From NCBI RefSeq assembly GCF_036010485.1, contig NZ_CP108568.1:2316001-2380000 (forward strand): DNA of 64,000 nucleotides. The letters are read 5' to 3'. A model generated the notes under the pieces. It did no database searches and had not been told where the DNA came from. It saw only the letters and a program-made list of their open reading frames with translations. Positions 59,598 through 64,000 of this stretch are shown here, piece by piece. Every line of letters begins with the position of its first letter. The first letter of the stretch is position 1. The DNA comes from Streptomyces sp. NBC_01198 (GTDB taxonomy: Bacteria; Actinomycetota; Actinomycetes; Streptomycetales; Streptomycetaceae). Both the position numbers and the translations under genes were made by a program.

Positions 59598-61862
59598 ATG
59601 CCCAGACCCAGCCTCCGCAGAGCGGGCGTCGCCGCCGGCGCCGTCCTCGCGATGCTCTCCCTCACCAACGCCGCGGTGAACGCCACCGCCGCCACGACCG
59701 CCGGCCGCGCCGCCGCGCAGGCGGCCGGACTGCCCTACCAGGACCCCTCGCTGCCGGTGTCGCAGCGGGTGGACGACCTGCTGTCCCGGATGTCGCTCGA
59801 CGAGAAGGTCGGGCAGATGACCCAGGTCGACAGGACCGCGCTGGCCGCCGCCCCGGCGGACCTGGCGGCGTACCGCATCGGCTCGGTGCTGTCGGGCGGC
59901 GGGTCGGCGCCGAGCCCGAACAACGCGGGGAGCTGGGCCGACATGTACGACGGCTTCCAGCGGACCGCGCTCGGCACGCCGCTGGGCATCCCGATGATCT
60001 ACGGCATCGACGCGGTGCACGGCGACAACAACGTCTACGGCGCCACCGTCTTCCCGCACGACATCGGGCTCGGCGCGACCCGCGACCCGGCGCTGGTTCA
60101 GCTGGTCGGGCGGGTCACCGCGGAGGAGGTGTCGGGGACCGGGGTCGACTGGGACTTCGCACCGTGCCTGTGCGTGGCACGCAACGACCGCTGGGGGCGG
60201 ACGTACGAGTCGTTCGGTGAGACGCCGGACCTGCCCTCGCAGATGACCACCGAGATCACCGGGCTGCAGGGCACGACGCTCGGCGGACCGGCGTCGGTGC
60301 TGGCCACCGCGAAGCACTACATCGGCGACGGCGGTACGGACGGCGGGGTCAACGAGGGCAACGCGACGCTGTCGGAGGCGGACCTGCGGGCGATCCACCT
60401 GCCGCCGTTCAAGGCCGCGGTCGACCGCGGGGTGGGCGCGGTCATGGTGTCGTACAGCAGCTGGAACGGTGTCAAGGACCACGCCAACCGCTACCTGATC
60501 ACCGACCTGCTCAAGGGCGAGCTCGGCTTCTCCGGCTTCGTGGTGTCGGACTGGGCGGGTGTCGACAAGATCGACGGGCGGACCGGCTTCACGGCGGCCG
60601 AGGTGGCAACCGCCGTCAACGCCGGTATCGACATGGTGATGGTGCCCACCGACTACAAGTCCTTCGTCGCGGACCTGAAGAGCGACGTCAACAGCGGCGC
60701 GGTGACCGTGGCGCGGATCGACGACGCCAACCGGCGGATCCTCACCAGGAAGTTCGAACTCGGCCTGTTCGAGCATCCGTTGACCGACCGGTCGTACACC
60801 TCCACGGTCGGGTCCGCCGCGCACCGGGCCGTCGCGCGGCAGGCGGTGCGCGAGTCGCAGGTGCTGCTCAAGAACGACGGCGGCGTGCTGCCGCTGGCCA
60901 AGTCGGCGAAGGTCTTCGTGGCCGGCAAGTCCGCCGACGACATAGGCAACCAGAGCGGTGGCTGGACGATCAGCTGGCAGGGTTCGAGCGGTGCCATCAC
61001 TCCGGGGACGACCGTCCTGCAAGGCATCAAGGCGGCGGTGAACAGCCCGTCGCAGGTGACGTACAACAAGACCGGCGACGGCGTCGACGGGTCCTACGCG
61101 GCCGCGATCGCGGTCGTCGGCGAGACCCCGTACGCCGAGGGCCAGGGCGACCGCACCGGCGCGATGGGGCTGGACCAGGCCGACTTGGCCGTGCTGGCCA
61201 AGCTCAAGGCCAGCGGCGTGCCGGTGGTCACCGTGCTGGTGTCGGGCCGGCCGCTGGACATCGCCGCCCAACTCCCCGACTGGAAGGCCCTGGTGGCCGC
61301 GTGGCTGCCGGGTACCGAGGGCAACGGGGTCTCCGACGTGCTCTTCGGCGACTACGCGCCGACCGGGAAGCTGCCGGTGTCGTGGATGCAGAGCGCGTCG
61401 CAGGAGCCGGTCAACGACGGCGACGGCAAGACGCCGCTCTTCCCGTACGGCTACGGGCTGACGTACGCCACGACGACGCCGCCCACGTCCCCGCCCCCGA
61501 CTACTCCCCCGCCCACCACGCCGCCCCCGACGACCCCGCCGCCCACCGGAACCGGCTGCACCGCCCGGCTGACCGTCACCAACTCCTGGTCCGGCGGCTT
61601 CCAGGCGGACGTGACCGTCGCCAACCCGGGTACGTCCGCGCTCAGCGGCTGGCGGGTCGGCTGGTCGGCGCCGAGCGCCACGATCACCAGCCTGTGGAAC
61701 GGCACCCTCGCGCAGAGCGGCGCCGCGGTCACCGTCACCAACGCCCCCTACAACGGCGCCGTCTCGCCCGGGGCCTCGGTCTCCTTCGGCTTCACCGCGA
61801 CCGGGACGCCCGGCTCCCCGTTGCCCCTACCGGTCTGCACGACCGGCTCGTCGACCGGCTAG
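59598..61862 (+). CDS. secreted GH3 beta-glucosidase with C-terminal CBM2
   Basis: A 754-residue secreted enzyme. An Ala-rich signal peptide (residues 1-35) is followed by the GH3 barrel; the nucleophile Asp is in GFVVSDWAGVDK (near residue 318), and KHYIGDGGTDGGVN precedes it. A second GH3 domain, then a Pro/Thr repeat linker (about residues 630-650), leads to a CBM2-type cellulose-binding module (CTARLTVTNSWSGGFQADV, about 652-752). It should cut cello-oligosaccharides at cellulose surfaces. GGAG stands five bases before the ATG. CebR control is predicted. Confidence 0.94.
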   Translation: MPRPSLRRAGVAAGAVLAMLSLTNAAVNATAATTAGRAAAQAAGLPYQDPSLPVSQRVDDLLSRMSLDEKVGQMTQVDRTALAAAPADLAAYRIGSVLSGGGSAPSPNNAGSWADMYDGFQRTALGTPLGIPMIYGIDAVHGDNNVYGATVFPHDIGLGATRDPALVQLVGRVTAEEVSGTGVDWDFAPCLCVARNDRWGRTYESFGETPDLPSQMTTEITGLQGTTLGGPASVLATAKHYIGDGGTDGGVNEGNATLSEADLRAIHLPPFKAAVDRGVGAVMVSYSSWNGVKDHANRYLITDLLKGELGFSGFVVSDWAGVDKIDGRTGFTAAEVATAVNAGIDMVMVPTDYKSFVADLKSDVNSGAVTVARIDDANRRILTRKFELGLFEHPLTDRSYTSTVGSAAHRAVARQAVRESQVLLKNDGGVLPLAKSAKVFVAGKSADDIGNQSGGWTISWQGSSGAITPGTTVLQGIKAAVNSPSQVTYNKTGDGVDGSYAAAIAVVGETPYAEGQGDRTGAMGLDQADLAVLAKLKASGVPVVTVLVSGRPLDIAAQLPDWKALVAAWLPGTEGNGVSDVLFGDYAPTGKLPVSWMQSASQEPVNDGDGKTPLFPYGYGLTYATTTPPTSPPPTTPPPTTPPPTTPPPTGTGCTARLTVTNSWSGGFQADVTVANPGTSALSGWRVGWSAPSATITSLWNGTLAQSGAAVTVTNAPYNGAVSPGASVSFGFTATGTPGSPLPLPVCTTGSSTG

Positions 61863-61874
61863 GGCGACGCCCGT

Positions 61875-61909
61875 GCCCGGCGCGGCTGCTCTGCACAGCC
61901 GCGCCGGGC
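61875..61909. terminator. bidirectional terminator after the GH3 gene
   Basis: GCCCGGCGCGGCTG (61875-61888) and its perfect complement (61896-61909) form a 14-bp stem with a seven-base loop. It lies 12 bp past the GH3 stop and 31 bp from the stop of the convergent MFS gene. Confidence 0.88.
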
Positions 61910-61940
61910 AGCGGCGGATCCCCCGCCCGCGGAGCGTTCA

Positions 61941-63365
61941 TCACGCCGCCGCAGCCGCCCCGGCGATCTGCTCGGCGCTCGGTGCCAGCCGCGGCGAGAG
62001 CAGGGTGATCACGAACGTGCCGGCGGTGAAGGCGGCGGCCACCAGCAGGCCGCGGTGGAAGCCGTCCACCAGGGCGTCGGACTGCGACGCCCCGCCCGCC
62101 AGCGCGTGGGTGGTGCGCGAGGTGGCCAGAGTGGTGACGACGGCGAGCCCGACCGCGCCGCCGACCTGCTGGAAGGCAGTGAAGACGCCCGAGGCGGCGC
62201 CCGCGTCGGCGTGGGTGACGTCGACCACCGCGGCGATCTGGGCCGGCACCGACACCGCGATGACGCCGACGCCGAACAGGATGATCCCGGGCATGATCTG
62301 GCTCGCGTAGGGCCCGGTGGCGTCGGCGCGGGAGAGCAGCAGCAGGCCGGCCACGCTGAGCAGGGTGCCCGCGGTCTGCACCGGCCGGGTGCCGAAGCGG
62401 GTGATCAGCGGGGTGGCGAGTACCGCGGCGCCGATGGCGGCCCCGCCCATCGGCAGGAACTCCACCCCGGCCCGCAGGGCGGTGTCGCCGCGCACCTGCT
62501 GGAGGAAGATCGCGGTCAGGAAGAACATCGACAGGAAGGCCGCGCCGGTCAGCGCGACGGTGCCGCCCGCGCTGCTCAGGGCGCGCGACCTGAGCAGCCG
62601 CATCGGCACCAGGGGCGCCTCGATCCGGGTCTCGACCACCAGGAAGGCGGCCAGCAGCAGCAGCCCGCCGGCCAGGCAGCCGATGACCTCGGCCGAGGTC
62701 CAGCCCAGCGGCTCGGCGCGTACGACGGCGTAGACCACGCCGAGCACCCCGCTGGTGGCGAGGACCGCGCCGAGCGCGTCGAAGACGCGGCGGCCGGCGT
62801 GCGGCGCGACGTGCGGGACGATCAGCGGGGTCACGATCACCAGGGCGATGACGATCGGCACGTTGACGATGAAGACCCAGCGCCAGCTGAGCGAGTCGAC
62901 CAGGAATCCGCCGGCGACCACGCCGAGGGTGCCGCCGAGACCGGCCAGGCCGCCCCAGACGCCCATGGCGATGTTGCGCTCCTTGCCGTGCGGGAAGGTC
63001 ACGGTGAGGATGCCCAGCGCGGCCGGCGACAGCAGCGCCCCGCCGAGGCCTTGCAGGGAACGGGCCGCGATGAGCAGCCCGGGCGATCCTGCCAGGCCGC
63101 CGGCCAGCGAGGTCACGCCGAACAGCACCAGGCCGGTGACGAACACCCGGCGGGAGCCCAGCAGGTCGGCCGCCCGGCCGCCGAGCAGCAGGAAGCCGCC
63201 GAAGACGAGCGTGTAGGCGCTGATCACCCACTGCAGGCCGTCGGCGGTGAAGCCGAGGTCGTCCTGGATGTGCGGCAGTGCGACGTTCACGATCGTCACG
63301 TCGAGCACCACGATGAATTGGGCGAGGGCCAGCACGGTCAGGGTGGCCCAGGGACTTCGTCGCAT
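61941..63365 (-). CDS. MFS drug exporter, DHA2 (EmrB/QacA) family
   Basis: A 474-residue transporter with about 14 transmembrane helices. Motif A/D1 regions are visible: FIVVLDVTIVNVALPHIQDDLG in helix 1, GGRAADLLGSRRVF in loop 2-3 and RSLQGLGGALLSPAALG in helix 4. It exports small cations or drugs by proton antiport. It is divergent from a TetR gene, with repeated GTACAC motifs between them, the usual layout of an inducible efflux pair. Confidence 0.93.
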   Translation of the reverse strand: MRRSPWATLTVLALAQFIVVLDVTIVNVALPHIQDDLGFTADGLQWVISAYTLVFGGFLLLGGRAADLLGSRRVFVTGLVLFGVTSLAGGLAGSPGLLIAARSLQGLGGALLSPAALGILTVTFPHGKERNIAMGVWGGLAGLGGTLGVVAGGFLVDSLSWRWVFIVNVPIVIALVIVTPLIVPHVAPHAGRRVFDALGAVLATSGVLGVVYAVVRAEPLGWTSAEVIGCLAGGLLLLAAFLVVETRIEAPLVPMRLLRSRALSSAGGTVALTGAAFLSMFFLTAIFLQQVRGDTALRAGVEFLPMGGAAIGAAVLATPLITRFGTRPVQTAGTLLSVAGLLLLSRADATGPYASQIMPGIILFGVGVIAVSVPAQIAAVVDVTHADAGAASGVFTAFQQVGGAVGLAVVTTLATSRTTHALAGGASQSDALVDGFHRGLLVAAAFTAGTFVITLLSPRLAPSAEQIAGAAAAA

Positions 63366-63385
63366 AGCAACCTCGGAAGGGATGT

Positions 63386-63463
63386 TTACGGCGTATGCTT
63401 ACGGCGACACCATACAGGCATTGCTTACTTTGTACACACGAGTTGGATGTGTACGCTGTACAC
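63386..63463. promoter_or_regulatory. operator region between the MFS and TetR genes
   Basis: Three GTACAC-type half sites form overlapping inverted repeats: GTACACA (63432-63438) with TGTGTAC (63448-63454), and GTGTAC (63449-63454) with GTACAC (63458-63463). A direct repeat TTACGGCG occurs at 63386 and 63399. The area is AT-rich compared with the rest and holds both promoters. It is a probable TetR binding site. Confidence 0.75.
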
Positions 63464-63503
63464 CACACCGGGGGGCGGATGGCGACGGAAGGGTTGGGCG
63501 GAC

Positions 63504-64000
63504 ATGGCGGCCCAGAAGCGTTTGAACCGTGACGAGCTGATCACCACCGCGCTGGCCGTCGCGGACGCCGAGGGGCTCGACGCGGTGACCATCCGCCGGG
63601 TCGCCCAGCTCCACGACGTCACCCCGATGGCCCTCTACCGGCACTTCCCCGACAAGGATGGCCTGCTGCTCGCCCTCGCGGAGCGGCTGCTGGCCGGCGC
63701 CGTGGTGCCCGAGCCCGACGACCGGCCCTGGCACGAGCAGTTGCGCGACGTGCTCAGCGGCTTCCTGGACGCCCTGCGGCCGCACCCCAACGCGGCGGTG
63801 CTGGTCTTCAACGGCATGGTGACCACCGAGCCGGGCCTGGCCGTCACCGAGCGGGCGCTCGCCCTGATGGCCCAGGGCGGCATGTCGGTGGAGCGCAGCG
63901 CGGAGACCGCCAGCCAGATCCTCGGCTCGCTGGTGGCGCTGGCCATCGCCGAACCCGGGCGCGACCTCGGCCCGGACCCTGAGGCCAACGAGGACGCCGT
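63504..64000 (+). CDS. TetR-family regulator (partial)
   Basis: The first 165 residues are visible before the window ends. The N-terminal helix-turn-helix reads RDELITTALAVADAEGL to VTIRRVAQLHDVTPMALYRHFPDKDGLL, typical TetR. The start of a ligand domain follows. The ATG is preceded by GGAAGG about ten bases upstream. It likely represses the divergent MFS exporter and itself. Confidence 0.92.
   Translation, partial: MAAQKRLNRDELITTALAVADAEGLDAVTIRRVAQLHDVTPMALYRHFPDKDGLLLALAERLLAGAVVPEPDDRPWHEQLRDVLSGFLDALRPHPNAAVLVFNGMVTTEPGLAVTERALALMAQGGMSVERSAETASQILGSLVALAIAEPGRDLGPDPEANEDA

Noticed and set aside
59244..61271. Minus-strand open frame of about 675 codons opposite the GH3 gene
   Set aside because: It overlaps a clear secreted GH3 enzyme and shows no family motif.

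Overview
The window is high-GC actinobacterial chromosome, most likely Streptomyces or a close relative in the Streptomycetaceae. The signs are strong GC bias at third codon positions, many GTG starts, stop/start overlaps, an ilvB leader peptide [13 protein letters not shown] of the Streptomyces type, a GC-rich tandem glycine riboswitch, and gene order like the chromosome core of Streptomyces (proline catabolism - serA - ilvCHB - GGDEF/EAL - gatBAC - GGDEF/EAL - ligA - mnmA - cysteine desulfurase). I saw no rRNA, tRNA, CRISPR array, integrase or transposase.

Layout. 1-2.9 kb: proline catabolism (pruA partial, proline dehydrogenase) divergent from a PucR-type regulator, with a perfect inverted repeat between them. 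2.9-8.9 kb: serine and branched-chain amino acid synthesis (serA, ilvC, ilvH, ilvB); ilvB sits behind a leader peptide and a transcription attenuator, and a three-copy 90-bp repeat lies between serA and ilvC. 8.9-15.4 kb: a membrane GGDEF/EAL protein with a degenerate EAL domain, a 2-hydroxyacid dehydrogenase, an aldo/keto reductase and a lipoprotein sugar dehydrogenase. 15.5-21.5 kb: a large LuxR-type ATPase regulator coupled to a small charged protein, and an MMPL transporter. 21.6-25.2 kb: gatC-gatA-small protein-gatB (Gln-tRNA amidotransferase). 25.6-33.8 kb: an intact GGDEF/EAL protein, ligA, a MetE-like protein, an SDR, a LOG protein and mnmA. 34-38.2 kb: thioesterase, a six-copy 72-nt tandem repeat, cysteine desulfurase and a DUF885 protein.

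38.2-44.7 kb is a serine/glycine block: two SseB-like genes, then a tandem glycine riboswitch controlling gcvT-gcvH-glyA, a strong terminator and L-serine ammonia-lyase. Together these turn glycine into one-carbon units and serine, and serine into pyruvate. 44.7-46.8 kb is an islet with visibly lower GC in part: a small conserved protein, a solitary ccdA and a grpB gene broken by one in-frame amber codon. 46.9-50.1 kb: a secreted beta-propeller protein, a TMEM175-type channel and a sigma/anti-sigma pair.

50.1-56.8 kb is the best candidate for an undescribed system: a six-gene minus-strand operon (membrane cytochrome b/molybdopterin oxidoreductase fusion, small membrane protein, sugar-nucleotide epimerase with an inserted metal-ligand-like motif, GT2 glycosyltransferase, DUF2064/TIGR04282 protein, methyltransferase) divergent from a polytopic membrane protein resembling GT-C glycosyltransferases. 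56.9-64 kb: a DUF6585-like protein, a GAF-SpoIIE phosphatase, a small DUF6191-like protein, a secreted GH3-CBM2 beta-glucosidase with a perfect CebR box, and an MFS exporter divergent from a TetR regulator cut by the window end.
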